64,000 bases of DNA from Psychrobacter frigidicola (GCF_007997305.1 NZ_VORZ01000001.1:1-64000); one strand, 5' to 3'. Counted from the stretch's first letter, positions 49,932-59,843 are shown. Notes: generated by a model not told the origin, from the letters alone. Program-made: numbers and translations.

Positions 49932-51566
49932 ATGATAGACTTACAACAAACGTGGATGCTACCAGCATTGATTGCAATACCCTTTATTGCCGGATTGCTA
50001 TGTTGGTTGGTTGAGCGGGTTAATAAACGTCTGCCGCGCTGGATTGCTTTGATTGGCATGATACTGACTTTTGCGCTATCTATAGTGCTTTGGTATGTCG
50101 GCGACTTCTCTGGTATGAGCACTCAGGTTATTGCGCCTGATTCCGCTGTGCCATGGGTTGCTGAATTCGCTGTGCCATGGATACCTAGTTTTGGTATTAG
50201 CTTCCATTTAGCGATGGATGGCTTGTCACTCTTAATGGTTGGCTTAACTGGACTGTTGGGTGTAGCAGCAGTGGCGTGTTCGTGGAATGAGATTCAACGT
50301 CGGGTAGGCTTCTTCCACTTGAACCTTTTGTGGAGCTTAGGCGGGGTTATTGGTGTTTTCTTAGCCATCGATATGTTCTTATTCTTCTTCTTCTGGGAGA
50401 TGATGCTGGTTCCTATCTACTTCTTGATTGCCATTTGGGGTCATGATGTGGTCGGTGGTAAGACCAAAGAATATGCGGCAACCAAATTTTTTCTTTATAC
50501 CCAAGCGTCTGGGCTTATCATGCTCATCGGTATCTTGGTTCTGGTTATTATTAATTACACTCAGCGCGGTGCGCTCAGCTTTAACTATAATGACTTGCTC
50601 GGTACGCCCCTTGGCGGCTGGGAATTTCCGATTATGCTGTGTTTCTTTATTGGCTTTGCGGTTAAGTTGCCAATTATTCCCTTCCACGGTTGGTTACCGG
50701 ACGCGCATGCGCAAGCGCCAACAGCGGGCTCGGTGGATCTGGCAGGGGTGCTGATTAAGACTGCCGCTTATGGTTTGATTCGTTTTGTATTGCCGTTATT
50801 CCCAGCAGCATCACAAGAGTTTGCGCCGATTGCCATGACTCTAGGTACGATTGGTATCTTTTACGGGGCTTGGCTGGCCTTTATGCAGACGGATATGAAG
50901 CGCTTGCTCGCTTATACCAGTATCTCGCATATGGGCTTCGTGGTACTGGCCATTTATGCTGGGACTTTATTAAGCTTGCAAGGCTTGATGATACAGATGC
51001 TCGCACATGGTTTAAGTTCAGCGGCGCTGTTTATTATGGCTGGACAATTGTATGAGCGTCTACATACGCGTGATTTGACGCTAATGGGCGGTATGTGGGG
51101 TCAGTTCCGCTATTATGCACCGATCTTAATGTTCTTCTGTGCTGCTTTGTTAGGTATACCTGGTACCGGTAATTTCATCGGTGAATTTATGATTCTGCTG
51201 GGCTCCTTCGCTGATTATCCAGTATTTGTAGTCTTTGCAACCTTTAGCTTAGTATTGGCAGGCTTGTACTCACTTATTTTGATTCATCGTGCGCTATTCG
51301 GTACTAATAATATCGAAGAAGTAGCGATGCACGAAACTAAATCACACGGTTTACCTGCGCGTCCACTAAAAGATTTGGGCAAACGTGAGATATCACTGTT
51401 ACTCATGCTAGCTGCTGGCTTGGTATGGCTTGGGTTATATCCGCAGCCGTTCCTTGATACCTCAAGTCACGCGATGCAGTGGATTAATAATGCGTATATC
51501 TACAGTCAGGTAACACAAGTAGATGCGTCGCAGTTACTTGATGCAATTGCAATGGAGGCACGTTAA
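49932..51566 (+). CDS. nuoM: NADH-quinone oxidoreductase subunit M
   Basis: An antiporter-like proton-pumping subunit, 544 aa. FFFWEMMLVPIYFLIAIWG contains the key TM5 Glu, KLPIIPFHGWLPDAHAQAPTAGSV the TM7-TM8 core, and MKRLLAYTSISHMGFVVLAIYAG the TM9-TM10 segment. It begins one base after the nuoL stop. Confidence 0.97.
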   Translation: MIDLQQTWMLPALIAIPFIAGLLCWLVERVNKRLPRWIALIGMILTFALSIVLWYVGDFSGMSTQVIAPDSAVPWVAEFAVPWIPSFGISFHLAMDGLSLLMVGLTGLLGVAAVACSWNEIQRRVGFFHLNLLWSLGGVIGVFLAIDMFLFFFFWEMMLVPIYFLIAIWGHDVVGGKTKEYAATKFFLYTQASGLIMLIGILVLVIINYTQRGALSFNYNDLLGTPLGGWEFPIMLCFFIGFAVKLPIIPFHGWLPDAHAQAPTAGSVDLAGVLIKTAAYGLIRFVLPLFPAASQEFAPIAMTLGTIGIFYGAWLAFMQTDMKRLLAYTSISHMGFVVLAIYAGTLLSLQGLMIQMLAHGLSSAALFIMAGQLYERLHTRDLTLMGGMWGQFRYYAPILMFFCAALLGIPGTGNFIGEFMILLGSFADYPVFVVFATFSLVLAGLYSLILIHRALFGTNNIEEVAMHETKSHGLPARPLKDLGKREISLLLMLAAGLVWLGLYPQPFLDTSSHAMQWINNAYIYSQVTQVDASQLLDAIAMEAR

Positions 51567-51569
51567 GTC

Positions 51570-53048
51570 ATGAATGAATTTACGATGAATGATTTGATGG
51601 GGCTACTGCCTTATGCACCAATCATTGCAGTAGTGGTTACGGTATTAATAGTGATGATTGCTATCACTATTAAACGCTCGCATGTCGTCACTGGTACTAT
51701 TACAGTAGTCGGTCTAAATGTGGCCTTGTTTACGTTACTTGGGCAAATAGGTGGCGTTGTAAGTATGGGTTCGGCTTCACCGCAAGTTGAGCAGCTGTTC
51801 GTGATTGATAACTTTGCTCAGTTTAATATGGTCGTCATTCTTATTTGCGCGCTGGCATGTTGTACGCTCGCGTATGCATACTTGGCTGACTATAAAGACA
51901 ATAAAGAAGAGCTGTATCTGCTCATGCTGCTATCAACAACGGGTGCGTTGTTGATGGTATGTGCGCAGCATATGGCAGCCTTCTTTATGAGCTTAGAGCT
52001 GTTATCAGTGCCGTTATATGGCCTACTGTCTTATACCTTTTTACGTGACAAATCTTTGGAGTCTGGGCTTAAGTACTTAGTGTTGTCGGCGACGGCGTCA
52101 GCGACCTTATTAATGGGTATGGCGTTTATTTACGCGCAAGTTGGCTCATTAGGCTTTAAAGAAATCAGTGTACAGTTAGGCAGTATGTTTGAATCGCCCC
52201 TATTGATATTAGGCGCCGCGATGATGATGTTTGGTATTGCCTTTAAATTGTCTGCTGCACCTTTTCATACGTGGACGCCTGACGTCTATCAAGGGGCATC
52301 AGCGCCTATTGCTACTTATTTAGCTTCAGTGACCAAAGTGGCCATGATGGCACTGGCTGTGCGTTTCTTAATTGATACGTCGCTATTGGCACTCCCTTCA
52401 GTACAAATGCTCTTAATGGTTATAGCGACTTTGTCTATTCTAGTCGGTAACTTATTGGCTGTACGTCAGACCAACCTTAAGCGGTTACTTGGTTACTCTT
52501 CTATCGCGCATATGGGTTATGTCTTGATTGTTATTGTGAGTATTGGGACAGCCGCTGATAGTATCTCTAGCATGTACATGGCGATTTATGCCTTTACCTC
52601 TATTGGTGCTTTTGGCATTGTGACCTTGATGTCGAGTCCTTATCGTTTATATAGTGATGCTAGTGAATTGGTGCATTACCAAGGATTATTCTGGCGTCGT
52701 CCGATACTAACAGGGGTGATGACTATTATGATGTTATCACTGGCGGGTATACCTCTAACTGCAGGCTTTATTACCAAGCTATTTGCTATCTTATCTGCGG
52801 TTCAAGGGGCCCATTGGTTCTTAGCAGCGATGATTATTCTAGGTAGTGCGATCGGTCTGTTCTATTACCTGCGCGTGATGTTAACATTATTCAAACGTCC
52901 AAAAGAGTTCATTGAGTTTGATGTTGGTGGACAGTGGGGCATTCGTACAGGTGGTCTGATGGTGATTGCGGTCACAGCAGTTATCATCTTCTTCGGTGTG
53001 TTACCTAACAGCCTAATCGTATGGTCAAGTATGGCACGCATTTGGTAA
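51570..53048 (+). CDS. nuoN: NADH-quinone oxidoreductase subunit N
   Basis: The third antiporter-like pump, 492 aa and last gene of the operon. FFMSLELLSVPLYGLLSYTF holds the TM5 Glu, FKLSAAPFHTWTPDVYQGASAP the TM7-TM8 core, and LKRLLGYSSIAHMGYVLI the conserved later segment. It starts three bases after the nuoM stop. A terminator follows. Confidence 0.97.
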   Translation: MNEFTMNDLMGLLPYAPIIAVVVTVLIVMIAITIKRSHVVTGTITVVGLNVALFTLLGQIGGVVSMGSASPQVEQLFVIDNFAQFNMVVILICALACCTLAYAYLADYKDNKEELYLLMLLSTTGALLMVCAQHMAAFFMSLELLSVPLYGLLSYTFLRDKSLESGLKYLVLSATASATLLMGMAFIYAQVGSLGFKEISVQLGSMFESPLLILGAAMMMFGIAFKLSAAPFHTWTPDVYQGASAPIATYLASVTKVAMMALAVRFLIDTSLLALPSVQMLLMVIATLSILVGNLLAVRQTNLKRLLGYSSIAHMGYVLIVIVSIGTAADSISSMYMAIYAFTSIGAFGIVTLMSSPYRLYSDASELVHYQGLFWRRPILTGVMTIMMLSLAGIPLTAGFITKLFAILSAVQGAHWFLAAMIILGSAIGLFYYLRVMLTLFKRPKEFIEFDVGGQWGIRTGGLMVIAVTAVIIFFGVLPNSLIVWSSMARIW

Positions 53049-53111
53049 CATTAGCGTTATAGAAATAAGGTAGGTGATTGCAAGTTTTTTTGCCGTTACT
53101 GATACAAAACC

Positions 53112-53152
53112 AAGATGCGCCTTGTTTATGATAAGCTTGGCGCATCTTTTTT
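53112..53152 (+). terminator. nuo operon terminator
   Basis: A 10-bp stem (53112-53121 with 53139-53148) with a 17-nt loop, ending in TTTTTT. 63 nt after the nuoN stop. Confidence 0.85.
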
Positions 53153-53247
53153 ATTTGTATTTTCGAGAAACCTCTACTATCTTCCTTAAAAATAAAAATT
53201 TTTCAATAAAAAACGCAAATTAATAAAACTATAAGTGATCAATTCCT

Positions 53248-54069
53248 ATGAGTGACAATATTCAAACGGTAAAAGTGCTCAGTAAAACCACATGGACCCC
53301 TAACTTATTTAGCTTCACGGTCAGCCGACCCGACAGCTTTAAATTTACCGCTGGGCAATTTGTACGTTTAGGGGTTAATCCTAGCAAACTGCAATACTAT
53401 CAGCAGAATAATAAACAAACAGTAGAGCAAGCACCAAATGAAGATATCTTTCGTGCCTATTCCATTGTTTCATCTCCTTTTGATGAAGTGCTAGAGTTCT
53501 TCTCGATTGTCATCACAGATGGCGCATTTACCTCACAGTTGCAGCATTTGCAAGTCGGCGATGAGCTGTTACTTAATACCATGCCGTTTGGGTTTTTGAC
53601 CTTAGCACGTTATCAAAAACCAATGCCAAAGGATTTATGGTTACTGGCAACGGGTACTGGCTTAGCCCCATTTTTATCGATGCTACAAGATTTGCAAACA
53701 TGGGAAGACTACGAGCATATTGTGCTGGCATACAGCGCACGATCATTTGATGAGCTGGCCTATGTTGATAGGATTAAACAGCTACAAGAGGATTTTGGAA
53801 CCTTAGTTGATAACCCAGCACAGCTGATTTTTATCCCTATTGTGACTCGCGAGCCTATTGCGGGTGCACTAACCGAACGCTTGCCTAAGTTACTGTTAGA
53901 GGGAACACTACAAGCGGAAGCGGGGATAGCGCTTGATATCGATAGTACGCATGTGATGCTATGCGGCAATCCAGAAATGGTCGATGACACCAAAGAAGCG
54001 CTGAAGGAGCTGGGTTTAATAATGAATCGCCGCGGTGAGGGAAATATTGCCGTAGAAAATTACTGGTAA
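53248..54069 (+). CDS. fpr: Ferredoxin-NADP+ reductase
   Basis: A cytoplasmic FAD enzyme of 273 aa that exchanges electrons between NADPH and ferredoxin or flavodoxin. FRAYSIVSSPF binds FAD, and LLATGTGLAPFLSMLQDL and VMLCGNPEMVDDTKEAL bind NADP. The C-terminus ends VENYW with an aromatic residue. An insert QNNKQTVEQAPNED (about residues 51-64) lengthens the loop before the FAD motif. In related bacteria Fpr is tied to oxidative stress and to iron-sulfur supply. No regulator adjoins it. Confidence 0.93.
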   Translation: MSDNIQTVKVLSKTTWTPNLFSFTVSRPDSFKFTAGQFVRLGVNPSKLQYYQQNNKQTVEQAPNEDIFRAYSIVSSPFDEVLEFFSIVITDGAFTSQLQHLQVGDELLLNTMPFGFLTLARYQKPMPKDLWLLATGTGLAPFLSMLQDLQTWEDYEHIVLAYSARSFDELAYVDRIKQLQEDFGTLVDNPAQLIFIPIVTREPIAGALTERLPKLLLEGTLQAEAGIALDIDSTHVMLCGNPEMVDDTKEALKELGLIMNRRGEGNIAVENYW

Positions 54070-54156
54070 ATTAACTCCAATAAAAACGCCGCGACCTCAT
54101 GAAATATAAGTCTGCGGCATTGAGTGTTAGTAAGTTGCTTTTTTTATAAGCGTTTT

Positions 54157-54921
54157 TTATTCTTCGCTAGGTTCGGTGGCATCCCCTAAAGGATTAATAG
54201 GACCTTTCATCAATTCTGGCTCATTACTGTCGTCATCATCAATAATGTTTTCACCACTGCTGCCCCCTAATAGATCTCGATAATTAATTTGGGTCTTAAG
54301 GACAAGTTGTTCTTCTTCGACCTCGCCATAGTTCACTTGTACTTTATGTAGCGTGCTCATGATTTTTTGGTTATTTTTTAGCCAGCGATGAATATCTAGA
54401 TAAATAATGTCTTCTTTAGCACGCGCAATATTGATATAAGTTAGGATAACACCCAAAGGGTCTTTTTTGAGGACAGTATGATAGAACCAGATGGCAAGTT
54501 TGATGCCTTGGCGCTTGACAAAAGATTCACAGCGAAAATTGAGCACATCAGTATAAGTTAGCTGCCCAAAGACAAAGCGCTGTACGTTGCGATCAAGCTG
54601 GGCATGAACGAGGCGAAAGTTACTGGCAACCTCAATATAAATGCCGGCGACGTTAATCGTACAATAAAGGCGAAACCATTTGTCATGCAGCTCAACGCGT
54701 AGCTCTAAAATGGAGTTTACATTGTCAGTGACGAACTTTTGCAGCGCATCATTCACATACTTTTCCGCCACTGGTAGCCGAATCTCATCATCAAGCTTGT
54801 CAGTGGTTTTGTTATATAATTTTTTTATAGATTGGGTTAGACTTTCCCAACCATCGCTGAATGACTCGTTAAAACGATAGTCAATGTTGTCAGAAAAGTC
54901 ATCAAAATCATTCAAACCCAT
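54157..54921 (-). CDS. Unrecognised 254-aa cytoplasmic protein with acidic tail
   Basis: No family recognised. The N-terminus is acidic and Asp/Phe-rich (GLNDFDDFSDNIDYRF), the middle is mixed alpha/beta, and the last 30 residues are strongly acidic and Pro-rich (IDDDDSNEPEL). There is no signal peptide or clear membrane helix. AAGGA lies 6 nt before the ATG, which supports the start. It stands alone, convergent with fpr. Confidence 0.75.
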   Translation of the reverse strand: MGLNDFDDFSDNIDYRFNESFSDGWESLTQSIKKLYNKTTDKLDDEIRLPVAEKYVNDALQKFVTDNVNSILELRVELHDKWFRLYCTINVAGIYIEVASNFRLVHAQLDRNVQRFVFGQLTYTDVLNFRCESFVKRQGIKLAIWFYHTVLKKDPLGVILTYINIARAKEDIIYLDIHRWLKNNQKIMSTLHKVQVNYGEVEEEQLVLKTQINYRDLLGGSSGENIIDDDDSNEPELMKGPINPLGDATEPSEE

Positions 54922-55216
54922 TATCCTTATGTATAATTAAAATATGTTGAGTCATTGCTCATTATAAAAGTTGACCTTGAAAAGCAAGTCATTAAATTGG
55001 TAGCGTGCACTAATAAGTTATATCGATAAACGACAAGGTAGCTGATAAAAATAGTATATAGCAAAATAGGATAGGGCAAAACTGATGGGGGCACATTGTA
55101 GCAAATAACCTAAACAAGTTACCTATACAATTATTAGCCTTATATGACACAGATAAATTTCTAAAAAATACAGTCTTTAAAATACATTAAGAAGAAACAC
55201 AGAATAAAGAGTCACT

Positions 55217-56095
55217 ATGGAGTTTTTAGGATTAACGCTTGATATTGCGACGTTGACTGACAATGCATTGGCGCTACTATTTAAAGTCGCTATGGCATTG
55301 CTCATATTTGTCTTTGGACGCTGGCTTGCTAAAAAGGTTATTATTATTACCAATCGCGTTATGGTACGTGGCCGTTTAGATATTACCGCTGCTAATTTTT
55401 TAAGTCGGCTATTATATGGGGTGTTATTAGTCATCGTTGCCATGGCAGCACTAAACCAAGTGGGCGTTCAGACGACTTCAGTTGTGGCCATATTAGGTGG
55501 TGCAGCCGTTGCTATTGGTCTGTCGTTAAAAGATCAATTATCGAACTTCGCCGCTGGTATTATGATTGTGACTTTTCGCCCGTTTGTACGTGGCGACTAC
55601 GTGCAAATTAAAGAATTTACTGGGACGGTTACTGAAATTACCTTGGTCAATACTCATCTGACCACCATTAATAATCATGATGTCATTATACCTAACAGCG
55701 CTATCACCACTTCGTCCACCATTAACTATACTGCGCTACCCAATCGCCGCGTAGACATCACGATTCGTATTGGCTATGACGCCGATATCAAAGCCGCAAA
55801 AAATATCATGTTAGGTTTGGCAAAAGATAATGCCGTCGCTTTTAGTGAGCCTATGCCTATCGTACGTGTCACTAATTTAGCTGAGAACTCGGTTGATTTA
55901 ACCTTAAACGTTTGGACAACTAATAATGACTGGTGGGCAATGCAGTGCGATTTGCTTGAGCAGTTTAAGTACGCGCTTGATGACAATGAAATCGATATTC
56001 CATTTCCGCAGCGTAGTGTGCATGTGAAAGGTTTGGATCAACTGGTTAATAATATGGATCAATCACAAAAACTGCCGCTGAATAAAGATAAGTAG
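55217..56095 (+). CDS. mscS: MscS family mechanosensitive ion channel
   Basis: A small-conductance mechanosensitive channel of 292 aa, close to E. coli MscS (286). Three N-terminal helices lead into the pore helix, VGVQTTSVVAILGGAAVAIGLSLKDQLSNFAAG, with the small-residue packing of TM3. GIMIVTFRPFVRGDYVQI begins the beta domain. It would release solutes on hypo-osmotic shock. Single gene; AAAGAG precedes the start. Confidence 0.93.
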   Translation: MEFLGLTLDIATLTDNALALLFKVAMALLIFVFGRWLAKKVIIITNRVMVRGRLDITAANFLSRLLYGVLLVIVAMAALNQVGVQTTSVVAILGGAAVAIGLSLKDQLSNFAAGIMIVTFRPFVRGDYVQIKEFTGTVTEITLVNTHLTTINNHDVIIPNSAITTSSTINYTALPNRRVDITIRIGYDADIKAAKNIMLGLAKDNAVAFSEPMPIVRVTNLAENSVDLTLNVWTTNNDWWAMQCDLLEQFKYALDDNEIDIPFPQRSVHVKGLDQLVNNMDQSQKLPLNKDK

Positions 56096-56097
56096 GA

Positions 56098-56715
56098 TTA
56101 AACGTAAGGATTAGGCAAGTTTAAGTGCGCTAAGATATCAATCTCATAGCTTTCCATCTCGTCTTGTTCCGCTTGTCCAAGCTCATGATCAAAGCCAAAC
56201 AGATGCAGTATGCCATGCACCAATAAATGGCTAATATGCTGCTCAACCGTTTTTTCCTGTTCAGTAGCTTCCCGTACCACTACTTTATGACAAATAATTA
56301 ACTCACCTAATGGCAGCGTTGGCATGAGCTCAATAATATTGGCTGGCATCTCGCTTGGATAAGATAAAATATTAGTTGCATAAGCCTTGCCACGCGACTC
56401 TAGATTTAGCTCATGGCCTTCAATAGCATCAGTAATATAGATATCTAATGCTTTAGGTTTTTGCTCCCACAATTCATTGTCAATATCGGTAAAGTAGGGT
56501 AGATGGAGACCGTTTTTAATGCGTTCACCAATATCATTTAGGGTTGCTGCCAATACAGGTTGTAGTCTGTCTTCTGTATAAAAAGTACTGACCAGCTCGT
56601 CGTCGATACTTTCGGCTGCACTAATTGATATTTCATTAATGTCAGTTTTATTAATGTCTGTGCTGTTTGTATCTATATTATTCATACTAGAATCTTCATC
56701 ATTAGAATGACCCAT
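56098..56715 (-). CDS. ybeY: Endoribonuclease YbeY
   Basis: A zinc endoribonuclease needed for 16S rRNA maturation and ribosome quality control, 205 aa. The motif HGxLHLxGxDH is intact with His167, His171 and His177. The N-terminal 45 residues are Asn/Asp/Ser/Ile-rich and extra compared with E. coli YbeY (155 aa). AAAGGA lies 9 nt before the ATG at 56715, supporting the long form. It follows phoH as usual. Confidence 0.95.
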   Translation of the reverse strand: MGHSNDEDSSMNNIDTNSTDINKTDINEISISAAESIDDELVSTFYTEDRLQPVLAATLNDIGERIKNGLHLPYFTDIDNELWEQKPKALDIYITDAIEGHELNLESRGKAYATNILSYPSEMPANIIELMPTLPLGELIICHKVVVREATEQEKTVEQHISHLLVHGILHLFGFDHELGQAEQDEMESYEIDILAHLNLPNPYV

Positions 56716-56762
56716 TATTATATCCTTTGACTATTAACTATATTTTATTAAGATTAGACCAT

Positions 56763-56791
56763 AAAAAACCGGACATCATATCCGGTTTTTT
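56763..56791 (-). terminator. Hairpin terminator between phoH and ybeY
   Basis: On the minus strand a perfect 11-bp stem (56791-56781 with 56773-56763), 7-nt loop, with AAAAAA on the 5' side and TTTTTT on the 3' side. It lies 38 nt after the phoH stop and 47 nt before the ybeY start. Confidence 0.85.
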
Positions 56792-56828
56792 AATTTAAAT
56801 TTTGACGTATTGATTTTAACAGTATGCC

Positions 56829-57932
56829 CTATAATTTAGAGGTGGCGTCTGCTATCGCTTGTTTACGTTCTTGCTCAATCACGAAGCGTTCTTGTTTGCG
56901 TTTCTCTTTTAGGATCTCTTCTTTTTCGTCAAACTCATCATACGCTTCAACGATTTTTTGTACCAACTGATGGCGCACAACATCTTTTGAATCAAACTTA
57001 GTGATATGGATTTCTTCAATATCACTCAAAATCTCCATCGCTTGCGCCAGTCCCGATTTGGTACCGCGTGGTAAATCGACCTGTGTAATGTCACCAGTAA
57101 TCACTGCTCGCGAGCCAAAGCCTAAACGCGTTAAAAACATTTTCATCTGTTCAGGCGTGGTGTTTTGCGCTTCATCCAAGATGACAAAGGAGTTATTCAG
57201 CGTACGTCCACGCATATAAGCCAGTGGTGCAATCTCAATCTCTTGACGCTCAATCATTTTACCAACTTTGTCAAAACCTATCATCTCATAGAGCGCATCA
57301 TATAGGGGACGCAGATAAGGGTCGATTTTTTGGGTCAAGTCACCGGGTAAAAAGCCCAATTTTTCGCCCGCCTCAACAGCTGGACGCACCAGCAAAATAC
57401 GCTCAATCTCCTTACGCTCTATCATATCAACCGCACAAGCGACCGCGAGATAGGTTTTACCCGTACCCGCAGGTCCAATGCCAAACGACACATCAGAAGA
57501 TAGAATATCCTTAACATAACGCTGCTGATTGCCACCGCGCGGCACGATTTTGCCGTTACGGGTACGCAAACTAATAGGCGTAAAGTCACTGGGCGAATCC
57601 AGATTATCTTCGCTACCATCTTGACCATCGCTATCAGTAGCTGGCATGTCATCTTCTATATCTTGATCGCGTGCGATGCTTGATTGGATGATGAGGTGTA
57701 GCTCTGCCGGGCTAATATCTTTAGAGTTCTGGGCTTCATCAACCAGCTTATATAAAACCCGCTCACCGATTTCAACACCTGATAAATCACCACTTATAGT
57801 AAAGTCACCTTGGCGTTGGTTGATTTTGATATCAAGACGTTCTTGTAAGTATTTTAAATTATAATTATATTCACCAAGCACTGTTTTGAGTTGGGCGGTG
57901 GTTAAAAATTCTATTTTTATATGGCGGCTCAT
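56829..57932 (-). CDS. ybeZ: PhoH-like ATPase (YbeZ)
   Basis: A PhoH-family P-loop ATPase that acts with YbeY in RNA processing. Walker A is GPAGTGKT and the Walker B/DEAQN block is FVILDEAQNTTPEQMKMFLTR. Other signatures are LLVRPAVEAGEKLGFLPGDL and FGSRAVITGDITQVDLP. I take the ATG at 57932, where the conserved domain begins (MSRHIKIEF); the frame is open to 58019, with ATGs at 57983 and 58013, and none of these has a good ribosome binding site. An Asp/Ser/Gly-rich insert lies between the N-terminal KH-like domain and the ATPase. First gene before ybeY. Confidence 0.93.
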   Translation of the reverse strand: MSRHIKIEFLTTAQLKTVLGEYNYNLKYLQERLDIKINQRQGDFTISGDLSGVEIGERVLYKLVDEAQNSKDISPAELHLIIQSSIARDQDIEDDMPATDSDGQDGSEDNLDSPSDFTPISLRTRNGKIVPRGGNQQRYVKDILSSDVSFGIGPAGTGKTYLAVACAVDMIERKEIERILLVRPAVEAGEKLGFLPGDLTQKIDPYLRPLYDALYEMIGFDKVGKMIERQEIEIAPLAYMRGRTLNNSFVILDEAQNTTPEQMKMFLTRLGFGSRAVITGDITQVDLPRGTKSGLAQAMEILSDIEEIHITKFDSKDVVRHQLVQKIVEAYDEFDEKEEILKEKRKQERFVIEQERKQAIADATSKL

Positions 57933-58019
57933 GGAGGCAGTCAAGCGATTATCCTTGTATTGGGCATTCAATGTCGTCGGCATAACGTTATATTTATATA
58001 GAAGACACGACATTATCAA

Positions 58020-58458
58020 TGGGTTTAATAAATAAATTGTCTGGCAAAAAGTTATTAAAATTTTATTATTAAATAGGCTGAGCGATATATAAAAGCACTT
58101 CCTTCATTATGGTTGATAGTTTTTAAATTTCAAGCCATACATCCTAGTGGGCGAGACAGTTTTTGTATGTTGATTGCAACCACTCGGCAAGTGGCTATCA
58201 TCTTAAGGAGTTATCAGTAACATCCTGCTGATAATAAATGCGGAAAAATATCAACCTTAACCAGCTAGGCGCTGTAAATACTGTCAATCCCGCTGAATGA
58301 TAGATAATTTGTGGTAATCTATTCGTTAGCCAGCCACTATTCAGGCACTGAATTTGGCAGCGTTAGATCATAATAAATAACGTACGATAACTAACCATTG
58401 TGAGCAATCATTAACTGCTTAGCAAAAGCGCATTGAGCAAAGCATAATAGGAATAATA
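58020..58458. other. Divergent intergenic region between phoH and ubiH
   Basis: About 440 nt between two divergent genes, with no gene seen on either strand. Only a 17-codon frame near 58167 was noticed and it is not credible. It must hold both promoters. AGGA 8 nt before 58459 is the ubiH ribosome binding site. Confidence 0.5.
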
Positions 58459-59781
58459 ATGTCAAATATAGAGTCTAAATCTTCAGGTACCGAGCCAACC
58501 TTTACTAGTCCCCAGTCTACACCTTCATCCATGCTAAGTGAGCAGCAAGTGTTGATTGTTGGTGGCGGTCATGTTGGCTTGTCCTTTGCATTATTACTGG
58601 CACATCATGGCATTGCCAGTACTTTGCTCGAGAAAAACAGCTATCCGACTATTAGCCCAAATGATGATCAGACACGCAGCCACTATTTAGACAGTCGTAA
58701 TACCGCGTTATCACGGCGAACCGTGCAAATCTATGAAGAGATTGGCTTGTGGTCAGAACTACAAAGTCATGCTTGCCGTATTGATGCGGTGCAAATCAGT
58801 GAGCAGGGCAGCTTTGGGCGCGCGCAGTTGAATAAGGAAGATGAGCAAGTTGAGTCATTTGGGCAAGTAATGGAGAATGCGTGGCTAGGACGCAAGTTAT
58901 TATTGGCAGCACAAGAAGAGTCGTTAATTACCATTATAGATAACGCCAACGTTACGGCTGTTGAGCAACAAAAGGCTGGCGTCACGCTCCGCTTCAACTA
59001 TTACGATACGGACGAACATGAGCAAGAGTTGCAGGCAAGCTTACTGGTTGCGTGTGATGGTCGTGACTCTACGATTCGCCCGTTACTGAATATTGGTACG
59101 ACGACTTATGATTATAAACAAACGGCTATCGTTGGCGTCGTACAGACGGATAAGCCGCACGAGCATGTGGCGATTGAGCGCTTTAGTCCAGCAGGGCCGC
59201 TTGCCGTACTGCCATTAACTGATCCAGAAGGGGATGGGAATGATGATTATCAGAAAGGCTACAGACGCTCAGTCGTTTGGGTATGCCCAACCGGGGAAGA
59301 GACGCAATATCTAGAAGACGATGCGCACTTTTTACAGACCTTGCAAAAAGCGTTTGGTCAGCGCGCGGGCACGTTTGTCGCGGCTGGTCGTCGCGGTGCA
59401 TATCCATTAACACGCGTATTGGCAAAGCAACAGGTCGATGGACGTTGTGTCATTATGGGCAATGCCGCTCATACTTTACATCCAGTAGCAGGTCAGGGCT
59501 TTAACCTTTGTATGCGTGACGCGCATGTACTCGCGCAAATGATAAGCGCCCAAGTGCTCAAAGGCGCTGATATTGGCGACCCAACACTACTAAAACGCTA
59601 TGAAAAATCACGGCAAACAGATCAGAAACGAGTCATCCGCTTTTGTGACGCCGTCGTTCATGGCTTTACCCATCCCAATCCAGCTATTAAGCTGGCGCGT
59701 AATGTGGCTTTAATTGCTTTTGATAAGTTGCCTAATATCAAGCCATTGATAGCCAATTATGCAATGGGCTTAAAATCATAG
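58459..59781 (+). CDS. ubiH: UbiH-type flavin monooxygenase
   Basis: An FAD-dependent aromatic hydroxylase of the UbiH/COQ6 family, 440 aa, in ubiquinone ring hydroxylation. The N-terminal Rossmann motif is LIVGGGHVGLSFALLLAHHG, LVACDGRDSTIRPLL is the DG motif, and the second FAD motif reads GNAAHTLHPVAGQGFNLCMRD. The GNAA form and QGFNL match E. coli UbiH rather than UbiF or UbiI, which have GDAAH. An extra Ser/Thr-rich N-terminus of about 30 residues precedes the Rossmann fold. A related gene follows at 59926 after a palindrome. Confidence 0.93.
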   Translation: MSNIESKSSGTEPTFTSPQSTPSSMLSEQQVLIVGGGHVGLSFALLLAHHGIASTLLEKNSYPTISPNDDQTRSHYLDSRNTALSRRTVQIYEEIGLWSELQSHACRIDAVQISEQGSFGRAQLNKEDEQVESFGQVMENAWLGRKLLLAAQEESLITIIDNANVTAVEQQKAGVTLRFNYYDTDEHEQELQASLLVACDGRDSTIRPLLNIGTTTYDYKQTAIVGVVQTDKPHEHVAIERFSPAGPLAVLPLTDPEGDGNDDYQKGYRRSVVWVCPTGEETQYLEDDAHFLQTLQKAFGQRAGTFVAAGRRGAYPLTRVLAKQQVDGRCVIMGNAAHTLHPVAGQGFNLCMRDAHVLAQMISAQVLKGADIGDPTLLKRYEKSRQTDQKRVIRFCDAVVHGFTHPNPAIKLARNVALIAFDKLPNIKPLIANYAMGLKS

Positions 59782-59795
59782 TCTCTAAATTTCAG

Positions 59796-59843
59796 TTTTT
59801 ATCATTTTAACCGCTATTAATTTAATGGTTAAAATGATAAAAA
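59796..59843. repeat. Perfect 17-bp inverted repeat between the two hydroxylase genes
   Basis: TTTTTATCATTTTAACC (59796-59812) and its exact inverse complement (59827-59843) flank a 14-nt AT-rich loop. It lies 15 nt after the ubiH stop. On the plus strand the T run is on the 5' arm and no T tract follows, so it is a poor standard terminator; it could still fold in RNA or bind a protein. Confidence 0.65.
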
